Positions 46,937 through 55,173 of a stretch of DNA of 64,000 bases are shown one piece after another (within the stretch, counting starts at the first letter, position 1; each line of letters opens with the position of its first letter). The stretch comes from Mariniblastus fucicola (GTDB taxonomy: Bacteria > Planctomycetota > Planctomycetia > Pirellulales > Pirellulaceae): positions 3,472,001 through 3,536,000 of the forward strand of contig NZ_CP042912.1 in the NCBI RefSeq assembly GCF_008087665.1. Reading direction: 5' to 3'. The position numbers were made by a program, and so were the translations under genes. The notes under the pieces are model-generated. The model was not told the DNA's origin. It was given only the letters and a program-made list of their open reading frames with translations, and ran no database searches.

Positions 46937-49900
46937 ATGACAACAAGTTCAGTTCAATCGACAATACAAGCCCGAAGCGCAAGCGAGTGGTTTAGCCGCA
47001 CGAGGCTTGTGGTGTTTTTGGCTCAGTCAATTGAAAAAAATTGGCAGGTATGCAGACGAACCACTCGCTTGCGCTTCGGGCTTGTATTTCTTTTGTTGAC
47101 TGCGACCTTCGGCTTCGCCAGTACCGCGTCTGCTCAAGACAATTTCGAACAAATCTTCAACGGCAAAGACCTCAGCGGCTGGTCCGGGCTGGAAAAATTC
47201 TGGTCCGTGAAAGACGGAGCCATCTTTGGTCAGACGACCAAAGAAAACCCGACAGACGCGAACACGTTCCTTGTCTGGCAAGGCGGCGATGTCAGTGACT
47301 TTGTCTTTAAGACGAAAGTTCGCTTTTCCGGCAACAACACCGGAGTCCAATACCGCAGCGAGCTCGTTGATGCGGACAAGTTCTCGGTTAAGGGTTACCA
47401 GGCGGACTTGCACAAGAAACCTGAATTTTACGGCATGCTCTACGCCGAAAAATGGCGTGGCATTGTCGCGAAACGCTTTCAGAAAGTCGAAGTCGGCAAG
47501 AACGGCAAACCGAAAGTCGTCGGTGCGGTTGGCGACAGAAATCAAAAGTTGGTTGACTCCGAGTGGAACGAACTGACGATTATCGCTGTCGGCAATCGGC
47601 AGATTCATCAAGTCAACGGGATCACGACGATGGACCTGACTGATGATCATCGTGAAGCCAAACGCAAAGGCATTCTGGCTTTGCAATTACATCGCGGCCC
47701 GGCGATGACGGTTGAATTCAAGGATGTTCAGCTCCGACATCTTTCTGGTGATGACGCGACGAAGACGATCAACGCGGCGATTGAAAACAGCAAGCCAGCA
47801 CAAGCCACGAACGATGCAAAAGATGGTGTCGTTGATTGGATTTCCCAATCCCCTGGCCCAAAGTGGATTTGGCGTAAGGACCAGCCAACATCTGACGCTC
47901 CGCTTTATCTGCGGCATCATTTCATGCTGCCTGGAAAGAAGAGTAAAAAATCCGTCAAAGCGGCTCGGCTCTATTTCACCTGCGACAACGGAGCTGATGT
48001 TTGGATCAATGGAAAAAACGCAGGGAAGTGTTCCGACTGGATGAATCCCGTTTTGGTGCCCAACGCAAAGAAGCTTGTTCGGGCGGGCAAGAATCAAATC
48101 GCTGTGGAAGCTGCCAATCGAGGAGGCCCGGCAGCGTTTGTCTTCAAGTTGGCTATTGAATTTTCAGATGGAACAACCCGAACGGTCACCTCCAACAAGT
48201 CGTGGAAACTTTCTGACGCGAAGCCTGAAAGTTGGAAAGAGCAAAACTTCGACGATTCAAAATGGGATGCAGCCCTGAACATGCTGGGGGACTTTGGCAT
48301 TGCTCCTTGGGGAAAGCCAGGTGTGGGGCAGGCGAAAGGCAACGCTTCTGCAGAAGCAAATGAACTGTTCGTCGCCGACGGCTTCAAAGTTGAATTGGTT
48401 TACAAAGTCCCCAAGGCGACTGAAGGAAGTTGGGTTTCGCTGACGGTCGACGACCAAGGCCGCTTCTACGCCAGCGATCAGGGAGGTGCTGGCCTGTTTC
48501 GATTCACCGTCACTGAACCAGTAAGTACGGCCAGTTCGGGTAAGCCGAAAGTAAACGTCGAAAAGATGCCTGTCGATGTTTCCGGTGCACATGGAATGGT
48601 TTGGCACAACGGTGCGCTTTACTTCAACCGTAGCGACACGCCACTGTACAAGCTCACGGACTCGACCGGTGACGGCTTGCTCGACAAAGCCGAACAGCTT
48701 TCGGTTTCCCGAGGCGGTGGCGAGCACGGAAACCATGCGTTGATCGTTTCCGAAGACGGCAAACACATCTACGTCGATGCGGGTAATCACACCAATTTGC
48801 CGGACGAATCGCAAATCTCGGGTTCGAGAGTTCCGTCATGGGACGAGGATTTGCTTTTGCCGCGTGAATGGAATGCCAGCGGTCATGCTCGCGGGCGAAT
48901 GGCACCCGGAGGTTGGATCACGAAATTTGATCCTGAATCGAACAAGCACGAAGTCTACTCGATTGGATACCGAAACCAGTACGACATCACGCTCAACCGA
49001 GCCGGCGATCTGTTCACTTACGACGCTGACATGGAATGGGATCTCGGTTCGCCTTGGTATCGTCCGACGCGAATCAACCATGCCGTCAGCGGTTCCGACT
49101 ACGGTTGGCGAAGTGGATCCGGAAAGTGGCCAGCCTACTACGAAGACAGTTTGCCCGCCGTTTTGAATATCGGACCGGGCAGTCCAACCGGAGTCGTTAG
49201 TGGCGCGGGGGCAAAGTTTCCACCCAAGTACCAAGACGCGATCTTCGCATTGGATTGGACGTTTGGAATGATCTACGCGGTTCACCTTGAACCCGATGGT
49301 GCTGGTTGGCGAGGCAAACAGGAAATCTTTTGCAGCGGCGCTCCACTGCCAGTGACCGATGCAGTCGTCGGCAAGGATGGAGCACTCTATTTTGCGACCG
49401 GTGGTCGAGGCACCGATTCTTCGGTCTATCGAATCAGCTACGTGGGCAAAGAATCAGTCGAGTCTGTTGAAGCTGAGATTCCCGGCGGAAAAGTTCGAGC
49501 GCTACGCCGGAGACTGGAAGCCTTTCACGGTAAAGAGGATCCCAACGCTGTCAAAACCGCTTGGCGGCATCTCGCCAGCGAGGACCGTTGGCTGCGGCAC
49601 GCTGCTCGAATTGCCATCGAGTCTCAGCCTGTCGATCAATGGACGAAAAGGTACTTCAAGGAGTCCGACGAACAGGCTGCGATCGCCGGTGCTGTGGCTT
49701 TGGCTCGCAGCGGGGACGAATCGTATCGAAACAAACAGATCTACAAACTGCTGCAATTCGATCCGGGAAAATTGTCGGACTCGAAACTACTTGGGCTTTT
49801 GCGAGCCTACGCTCTGACTTTCATTCGCTTGGGCGAACCTTCAACAACGCAGCGTGAACTGTTGCTCGCGGAGCTCAGCCCGCACTTTCCTCATGCCAAC

Positions 49901-50857
49901 AAAAACGTGAACACAGAATTGGTTCGTGTTTTGGTTTACTTGAAGGCACCGGACATCATCGAAAAAACGCTGCCCTTGCTGGCCGACGCAAAAGCGACTC
50001 GTCCTTTCTGGGCGGAGCAGATCGATTTCTCCAGTAATCCTCGTTACGGAAATCGAATCCAGCAAGTCCTCGACAATCAGCCTCCGTCACATGAAATCAA
50101 CTACGCGTTCATGCTTCGCAACATCCGCGAAGGCTGGACCATGGAGCAGCGGCGGGACTACATCACGTTTATCAACACGGCCGCGAAATACAACGGCGGC
50201 GTCAGTTACGGAAAATTCCTGACCGATTTGCGAAACGAGTTTCTTAGCTATATGAACAACGACCAGCGTAAACAATTGGCTGACATTAGCGACGAGGACT
50301 TCAATCCAATTCCGCAATTCGAAATTACGCCGCCGAAAGGGCCTGGTAAGAAGTGGACGCAAACTGAAGCGGCGAAGTTGGTGACCAGAGAAAACCTAAG
50401 CAACGCCGACTTCAAAAGCGGTCGCAACCTGTTTCATTCAATGAAGTGTGCGACTTGTCATCGTTTCGATGGTCTTGGCGGTGATGTGGGGCCTGACCTG
50501 ACAACGGTGCAAAACAAGTTCGACGCCAACTATTTACTTGAGTCGATAATCGAACCCAGCAAAGTCATCAGCGATCAGTACAGTTCAAAGCTTGTCTTAT
50601 TGGATGATGGCCGGCAGTTTACGGGCTTGGTGATTCGCAAAGAAGACAAAGTCGAAATTTACCCGGTGCAAGAGACAGTAGAGGATCTGGAGCCAGTCGT
50701 TGTTGATGCGGATGAAGTTGAAGCCATGAAGGATTCGACGGTTTCGCAGATGCCTGCTGCGATGCTCGATTCGCTCAACGAAGAAGAACTTCGCGATCTG
50801 ACTGCCTACTTATTGTCCAGTGGAAACCCAAAAGCAAAGGTTTATCGAAAGCGATGA
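46937..50857 (+). CDS. DUF1080 / sugar-dehydrogenase-like propeller / cytochrome c giant protein
   Basis: PVC-type exported multidomain protein, about 1,306 residues from the ATG at 46937. After a signal peptide (LRFGLVFLLLTATFGFASTASAQ) come a DUF1080 domain (IFNGKDLSGWSGLEKFW), a jelly-roll region with YFTCDNGADVWINGKNAGK (about 320-440), a six-bladed propeller (about 470-850, LTVDDQGRFYASDQGG and GRMAPGGWITKFDP) like PVC heme-domain dehydrogenases, HEAT-like helices (about 850-1130), and a C-terminal cytochrome c motif CATCH (Cys1171, Cys1174, His1175). It may oxidise sugars and pass electrons to a partner. The first 50 residues run through a palindromic repeat at 46964-47087, so the true start may be later. 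Confidence 0.85.
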   Translation: MTTSSVQSTIQARSASEWFSRTRLVVFLAQSIEKNWQVCRRTTRLRFGLVFLLLTATFGFASTASAQDNFEQIFNGKDLSGWSGLEKFWSVKDGAIFGQTTKENPTDANTFLVWQGGDVSDFVFKTKVRFSGNNTGVQYRSELVDADKFSVKGYQADLHKKPEFYGMLYAEKWRGIVAKRFQKVEVGKNGKPKVVGAVGDRNQKLVDSEWNELTIIAVGNRQIHQVNGITTMDLTDDHREAKRKGILALQLHRGPAMTVEFKDVQLRHLSGDDATKTINAAIENSKPAQATNDAKDGVVDWISQSPGPKWIWRKDQPTSDAPLYLRHHFMLPGKKSKKSVKAARLYFTCDNGADVWINGKNAGKCSDWMNPVLVPNAKKLVRAGKNQIAVEAANRGGPAAFVFKLAIEFSDGTTRTVTSNKSWKLSDAKPESWKEQNFDDSKWDAALNMLGDFGIAPWGKPGVGQAKGNASAEANELFVADGFKVELVYKVPKATEGSWVSLTVDDQGRFYASDQGGAGLFRFTVTEPVSTASSGKPKVNVEKMPVDVSGAHGMVWHNGALYFNRSDTPLYKLTDSTGDGLLDKAEQLSVSRGGGEHGNHALIVSEDGKHIYVDAGNHTNLPDESQISGSRVPSWDEDLLLPREWNASGHARGRMAPGGWITKFDPESNKHEVYSIGYRNQYDITLNRAGDLFTYDADMEWDLGSPWYRPTRINHAVSGSDYGWRSGSGKWPAYYEDSLPAVLNIGPGSPTGVVSGAGAKFPPKYQDAIFALDWTFGMIYAVHLEPDGAGWRGKQEIFCSGAPLPVTDAVVGKDGALYFATGGRGTDSSVYRISYVGKESVESVEAEIPGGKVRALRRRLEAFHGKEDPNAVKTAWRHLASEDRWLRHAARIAIESQPVDQWTKRYFKESDEQAAIAGAVALARSGDESYRNKQIYKLLQFDPGKLSDSKLLGLLRAYALTFIRLGEPSTTQRELLLAELSPHFPHANKNVNTELVRVLVYLKAPDIIEKTLPLLADAKATRPFWAEQIDFSSNPRYGNRIQQVLDNQPPSHEINYAFMLRNIREGWTMEQRRDYITFINTAAKYNGGVSYGKFLTDLRNEFLSYMNNDQRKQLADISDEDFNPIPQFEITPPKGPGKKWTQTEAAKLVTRENLSNADFKSGRNLFHSMKCATCHRFDGLGGDVGPDLTTVQNKFDANYLLESIIEPSKVISDQYSSKLVLLDDGRQFTGLVIRKEDKVEIYPVQETVEDLEPVVVDADEVEAMKDSTVSQMPAAMLDSLNEEELRDLTAYLLSSGNPKAKVYRKR
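46964..47087. repeat. Palindromic repeat element, copy 1
   Basis: 124 bp with perfect 29-bp inverted ends (46964-46992 and 47059-47087) whose core reads GCCCGAAGCGCAAGCGAG. Copies lie at 52547-52662 and 56484-56605. It is in frame with the N-terminus of the DUF1080/cytochrome gene and encodes its RTTRLRFGLV segment. Confidence 0.85.
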
Positions 50858-50869
50858 GAGAGAGTGCAC

Positions 50870-50921
50870 CGGGTGCCATGGTTCACGCTTGCGCGACCAT
50901 GCCTCGTTTAGGCATCACCCG
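50870..50921. repeat. Short palindromic repeat
   Basis: CGGGTGCC at 50870-50877 and GGCATCACCCG at 50911-50921 form an imperfect inverted pair. The left half with CCATGGTTCACGCTTGCGCG is related to CCATGCTCCACGCTTGCGTG at 54986-55006 upstream of the second sulfatase. Lies in the intergenic gap before the Tat oxidoreductase gene. Confidence 0.5.
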
Positions 50922-51025
50922 AAGTGAAAAGTTCGACACTTCAGCATGCTCATTCTTCACGTGAGAATCGCGAAATTGGAACTAACTGGAACTCCCGAAA
51001 GACGAATCAAATAACGAGGAACACT

Positions 51026-52465
51026 ATGACAACCACCCGCAGGAATTTTCTCTCAACGACAATCGCGGCCGGAATAACGACATCGGTCGCTCCGCGATTA
51101 CTCGGCGCAGCCAATGCAAACGACGAGATCGGACTTGGCTTCATCGGCTGCGGTGCTCGCGCCAACAAGTTGATGGATCAGTTTGGTGAAGTCACTGGCG
51201 TCAACATCGTTGCGGTATGCGATCCCGATGCGGAACGCTTGGCCAAAGCCAAGGAACGATTTCCGTCCGCAAACGCCTCCAAGGACATGCGAGACCTGAT
51301 TGCCGACAAAAGCGTCGACGCCGTCGTGGTTGTAACCTGCAATCATTGGCATTGCCTGGCCGCCATCTGGGCAATGGAAGCTGGCAAAGATGTGTACGTC
51401 GAAAAGCCACTTTCTCACAGTCAGTGGGAAGGCGAACAAGCCGTCGCTGCGGCGCGAAAATACGATCGAATCTGCCAGATTGGAACTCAGCAACGCTCCG
51501 ATCCAATGCAAGCCGAGATCAAGAAGTTTCTCCACGAAGAAAAAGCCCTTGGCGAGATCAAAGTCGCCCGAGTAAATCGCTACGGCGTTCGCAAGCAAAT
51601 TGGCAAACGCGACAAGCCGCTGTCGATCTCAAAGAATGTCGACTACGACTTGTGGCTTGGGCCGGCACAAAAAACACCGCTGTTCCGTGACAAGCTGCAA
51701 TACGATTGGCACTGGGACTGGAACACTGGCTCGGGAGAGATGGGAAACTGGGGCGTGCACGTTCTCGATGATGTGCGGAACAATGTCTTTCAGGATTCTG
51801 TTGCCCTACCGATTGGAGTTCTGGCTGGCGGCGGTCGCCTGGTCTACAACGATGCCGGACAGACCCCCAATGTGCACTTCGCCTATTTCGATACGGGTGA
51901 CATTCCTGTCGTGATCGGATTGTCCAACTTGCCAGTGGCTCGTGGATCCAAAGACAGCCCCAAGCACCCCGGGCCTGCCAGTGGCTACGTTGCCTTTTGC
52001 GAAGGTGGTCGATTTGAAGGACAGCGAGGTCGCGGCAAAGCGATCGACGCCAACGGTAAAGTCATCAAAGAGTTCAAAGGCAATCGTGGCGATGTGGTGC
52101 ACCAATCAAACTTCATCGATGCTGTACGAAGCCGCGACAGATCGATGCTCAACGCGGAAGTAGCCGTGGGCAACGACAGCACTGGCTGGTGCAACCTCGC
52201 GAATCTGGCACTCCGTGCCGGCGGATCGTTCAGCAAAGACGTTGCCAATCAGGTTGAACTTCAGGAGTGGCAAAACTTATTGGCTTCGATGGACAAACAT
52301 TTGGAAGCTCATGATCTGTCTTTGGACAGCGAAGGGATTCAGCTGAGTCCGATGCTGAAGCTGGACCCAAAGTCCGGAAAGTTTGTCGGTGACGATGCCG
52401 ACACAGCCAACCGGCTGCTCAAGCGTGAATACCGCAAGGGTTTCGAAGTCCCCGAGTTGGCTTGA
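51026..52465 (+). CDS. Tat-exported Gfo/Idh/MocA oxidoreductase
   Basis: Dehydrogenase exported folded through the twin-arginine route. The Tat signal is MTTTRRNFLSTTIAAGITTSVAP. The Rossmann domain starts at IGLGFIGCGARANKLMDQ, the EKP-type motif is VYVEKPLSHSQWEGEQAV, and the catalytic-domain end is WNTGSGEMGNWGVHVLDD with a conserved GxxxxxGxH pattern. The ATG at 51026 follows a CGAGGA ribosome site; 479 residues is normal for this planctomycete subgroup. It lies in the same direction as the DUF1080/cytochrome gene and the sulfatase gene, so an operon is likely. A sugar of the polysaccharide may be the substrate (inference). Confidence 0.9.
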   Translation: MTTTRRNFLSTTIAAGITTSVAPRLLGAANANDEIGLGFIGCGARANKLMDQFGEVTGVNIVAVCDPDAERLAKAKERFPSANASKDMRDLIADKSVDAVVVVTCNHWHCLAAIWAMEAGKDVYVEKPLSHSQWEGEQAVAAARKYDRICQIGTQQRSDPMQAEIKKFLHEEKALGEIKVARVNRYGVRKQIGKRDKPLSISKNVDYDLWLGPAQKTPLFRDKLQYDWHWDWNTGSGEMGNWGVHVLDDVRNNVFQDSVALPIGVLAGGGRLVYNDAGQTPNVHFAYFDTGDIPVVIGLSNLPVARGSKDSPKHPGPASGYVAFCEGGRFEGQRGRGKAIDANGKVIKEFKGNRGDVVHQSNFIDAVRSRDRSMLNAEVAVGNDSTGWCNLANLALRAGGSFSKDVANQVELQEWQNLLASMDKHLEAHDLSLDSEGIQLSPMLKLDPKSGKFVGDDADTANRLLKREYRKGFEVPELA

Positions 52466-52472
52466 GTTAGCA

Positions 52473-54863
52473 ATGCAGAAGCACGAATCAGATACAGATC
52501 GCATGCTTGTTCATAGTACCGCCTTCAGGCTGAGAATGGACTCGCAATACGAGCCCGAAGCGCAAGCGAGTGGTTTGACCGCGCATCTCCAACGACTCAC
52601 CGCAACAATTAAAGCAACGAGTTTGAGTAACCGAACCACTCGCTTGCGCTTCGGGCTTGTATCTCTCGATGCCCTAATTGCGCCGGCTGCCATCGCCGCA
52701 TTAACTCTTCTGCTTCTCGCTTCTTCTCTTACACAAACCACCTTCGTCGACGACCAGGTTCGCCCACCCACGGGAAGGCTTGCCATTGTCGCCGATGGAA
52801 ATTCGCCAGATCCTGACGACATCGGTGCAACGGCTGTGATGTTTGGGCTGCTCAAGGCAACCAATCTGCAAGACCGGCTGGTCCATCTTTCACACTCCTG
52901 CGACTTGAAGCCGACGGATCGAATTTCGGCTGCGGATGAACTTCGCCGGCAACAAGTCCTTGATCAAGTATGCCGTGAAGGAGTCGAGCAGTTTGGTCGC
53001 TTCAACAATCTTGCTGGCTTTTTCAACTGTCGCACTCAGCAAAAAGCAGCGGTCGAGGATTTGCGGAAGGCGATCAGTGAATCCACTGAGGAAAATCCGC
53101 TGTGGATCATCGAAGCCGGCGAACCTGACATCATTGGCTACGCGTTGGAAGCGGCGGACGCGTCGAAGACAAAGTTCGTTCACGTCATATCTCATCATCC
53201 CGCGAACGACAACGCGGGCGATTTCTTTAAGTGGCAACAGATTCTTGACTTTGGTGTGCACGAACATCAAATCGGAGATCAAAACGTTGGGCTCAAGACG
53301 GAGACCAGTCAATGGGATTGGGCGCAGAGTCACGATGATGCAAAACTGAAATGGATTTGGAAGCAGCTTGCCTACGCCGAACAGGATGGTATCGTCAAAT
53401 TTCAGACCAACAAGTTCGATTGCTCCGACGCTGGCATGTTGTATTGGTGGATCACGGGTGCCAACAATGGCGGTGATGCTCACGCGACTCCGGCTGAAAT
53501 CAAGGCGATGCTTTTGAGCATGGAGTCAAAACGGCTGCCTGACATCGTTGTCTATCTGGCCGATGATCTTTCCGCGTCGGATTTGTCACTTTACGGCGGA
53601 ACAAACATCAAGACACCAGCCATCGATCAATTAGCCGCCGAAGGCATGACCTTCAACCGTGCGTTCGTCGCCAGTCCGTCTTGCGCATCCAGTCGAGCCG
53701 CTTTGCTCACTGGGTTGATGCCGGCTCGAAACGGTGCGGAGGAAAACCACAGCTATCCGCGAGAGGAAGTTCTGAAACTCCCAACCGTGCTCAACAAGCT
53801 CGGCTACCAAACCGCCGCCTTCGGGAAAGTCGCTCACCTTCGCAGTGCACCCGACTATCACTTCGACGTCCACGATCGAAAACAGCACATTCCTGAGCTT
53901 CGTGAAACCGTTAAGTCATTTTTGGAAACTCGAACTGACAAACGTCCGCTGGCACTGTTCGTCGGAGTTTCTGATCCTCACGTGCCGTGGCCGAGTGAAT
54001 CAACCGTCGACCCGCAGGCGATGTCGCTTCCGCCAAAATTGCTTGACACGCCACGAACCCGAGTCCAGCGTTCGCGGTATTTGCAGGAAGTCATCAATCT
54101 TGACGCATATCTTGGCGAGCTTCGAGAACTGACGGACAAACATATGTCGAAGGACAAACTGTTTGTGTTCTCCAGTGATCATGGAGCTCAGTTTCCGTTC
54201 GGAAAATGGACACTGTACGACGAAGGCATCCACGTTCCATTGATTGTTGCTCATTCGAGCAAGATTAAAGCTGGCTCGCGTACTGATGCGATGGTTAGCT
54301 GGATCGATGTTTTGCCAACGCTGATCGAAGCCGGCGGCGGAGAAGTGCCGGATGGCTTGGACGGTCGTTCGTTTCAAAACGTCCTTTATGGTGAAACTGA
54401 TACGCATCGGAGTCGAATTTTCACAACGCACAGCGGCGATCAGCTGATGAACGTTTACCTCAGTCGGTCGGTGCGAACGGATCGGTACAAGTTTATTTGG
54501 AATCCGCATCCTGATTTCGCATTCACGACACATATCGAGATGTTGCTGCGCGAAACATCGGGCGACTACTTTAAGCAATGGACGGAGCTGGCCAAAACTG
54601 ATTCGCATGCAGCAGAAGTTGTTGCTCGCCATCACGGTCGGCCCGAATTTGAGCTGTTTGATTTGAAGCAGGATCCGAATGAACAATCCAGTCTTGCAGA
54701 CGATCCGAAGCTTGCGGATGTGAAAGAGAAGCTGTTTGGCGAGCTTAAAGAATGGATCAAAAGCCAGAACGATGAACTGACGGTATTCCATGAGCCTCTG
54801 ATGCTTGACGCGCCGGAGACGTGGGTGCCGCGGAAGAAGCGGAAACGAGAACAATCGAAATAG
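52473..54863 (+). CDS. Nucleoside-hydrolase-like domain fused to sulfatase
   Basis: Two-domain exported protein. After a palindromic repeat in frame (residues about 20-65, EPEAQASG and RTTRLRFGLV) and a hydrophobic segment (IAPAAIAALTLLLLASS), residues about 80-330 include LAIVADGNSPDPDDIGATAVMFGL, an acidic DxDPDD-type loop recalling nucleoside hydrolases / DUF1593 proteins. The C-terminal half (about 350-790) is a sulfatase: DIVVYLADDLSASDLSLYGG, the formylglycine site SCASSRAALLTG with Cys404, GKVAHLRS, and FSSDHGAQFPFGKWTLYDEG. The CASSR site lacks the usual proline of CxPSR. The start is uncertain: ATGs at 52473, 52503 or 52536 all precede the hydrophobic segment. Confidence 0.85.
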   Translation: MQKHESDTDRMLVHSTAFRLRMDSQYEPEAQASGLTAHLQRLTATIKATSLSNRTTRLRFGLVSLDALIAPAAIAALTLLLLASSLTQTTFVDDQVRPPTGRLAIVADGNSPDPDDIGATAVMFGLLKATNLQDRLVHLSHSCDLKPTDRISAADELRRQQVLDQVCREGVEQFGRFNNLAGFFNCRTQQKAAVEDLRKAISESTEENPLWIIEAGEPDIIGYALEAADASKTKFVHVISHHPANDNAGDFFKWQQILDFGVHEHQIGDQNVGLKTETSQWDWAQSHDDAKLKWIWKQLAYAEQDGIVKFQTNKFDCSDAGMLYWWITGANNGGDAHATPAEIKAMLLSMESKRLPDIVVYLADDLSASDLSLYGGTNIKTPAIDQLAAEGMTFNRAFVASPSCASSRAALLTGLMPARNGAEENHSYPREEVLKLPTVLNKLGYQTAAFGKVAHLRSAPDYHFDVHDRKQHIPELRETVKSFLETRTDKRPLALFVGVSDPHVPWPSESTVDPQAMSLPPKLLDTPRTRVQRSRYLQEVINLDAYLGELRELTDKHMSKDKLFVFSSDHGAQFPFGKWTLYDEGIHVPLIVAHSSKIKAGSRTDAMVSWIDVLPTLIEAGGGEVPDGLDGRSFQNVLYGETDTHRSRIFTTHSGDQLMNVYLSRSVRTDRYKFIWNPHPDFAFTTHIEMLLRETSGDYFKQWTELAKTDSHAAEVVARHHGRPEFELFDLKQDPNEQSSLADDPKLADVKEKLFGELKEWIKSQNDELTVFHEPLMLDAPETWVPRKKRKREQSK
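52547..52662. repeat. Palindromic repeat element, copy 2
   Basis: 116 bp, related to copies at 46964 and 56484. Ends at 52547-52575 and 52634-52662 are inverted and match over 29 bp with one mismatch (A/G in the fifth base). It is translated in frame into the N-terminus of the sulfatase fusion (EPEAQASG ... RTTRLRFGLV). Confidence 0.85.
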
Positions 54864-54878
54864 AGACATGCAAAGAAC

Positions 54879-54969
54879 GGAACACTAATCTGCGCTAATC
54901 AACACTAATTTTGACTCGGCGGAATTTCGCTGAGTTGTATTAGTGTCGATCAGTGAAGATTAGTGTTCC
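54879..54969. repeat. Inverted repeat element with GGAACACTAATC ends
   Basis: A 91-bp palindrome: GGAACACTAATC at 54879-54890 pairs with GATTAGTGTTCC at 54958-54969, and AACACTAAT at 54901-54909 with ATTAGTGT at 54939-54946. It lies between the two sulfatase genes. It could act as a transcript-stabilising hairpin, or be a mobile remnant; no coding capacity. Confidence 0.75.
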
Positions 54970-55024
54970 ACCAAAAACCGGGTGCCATGCTCCACGCTTG
55001 CGTGGGCATGTTTACGCGCGGCTA

Positions 55025-55102
55025 TTTTGCACAGGAGGAAACGGAGGAAACAGAGAGACCAATGCAAACGACTTCGTTACCTCTGTTTCCTCCTGTGCAA
55101 AA
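55025..55102. repeat. Inverted repeat element with TTTTGCACAGGAGGAA ends
   Basis: TTTTGCACAGGAGGAAAC at 55025-55042 is inverted against CTGTTTCCTCCTGTGCAAAA at 55083-55102. An internal duplication of GGAGGAAAC makes the left arm longer. It is upstream of the second sulfatase and is unrelated to the repeat immediately before it. Confidence 0.7.
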
Positions 55103-55173
55103 GTCGTCACCAATTTATTTCCAAAGTAGTCGCCTTGCCGCTCACGAGTATTAACTCAACCAGAACCAACTCA

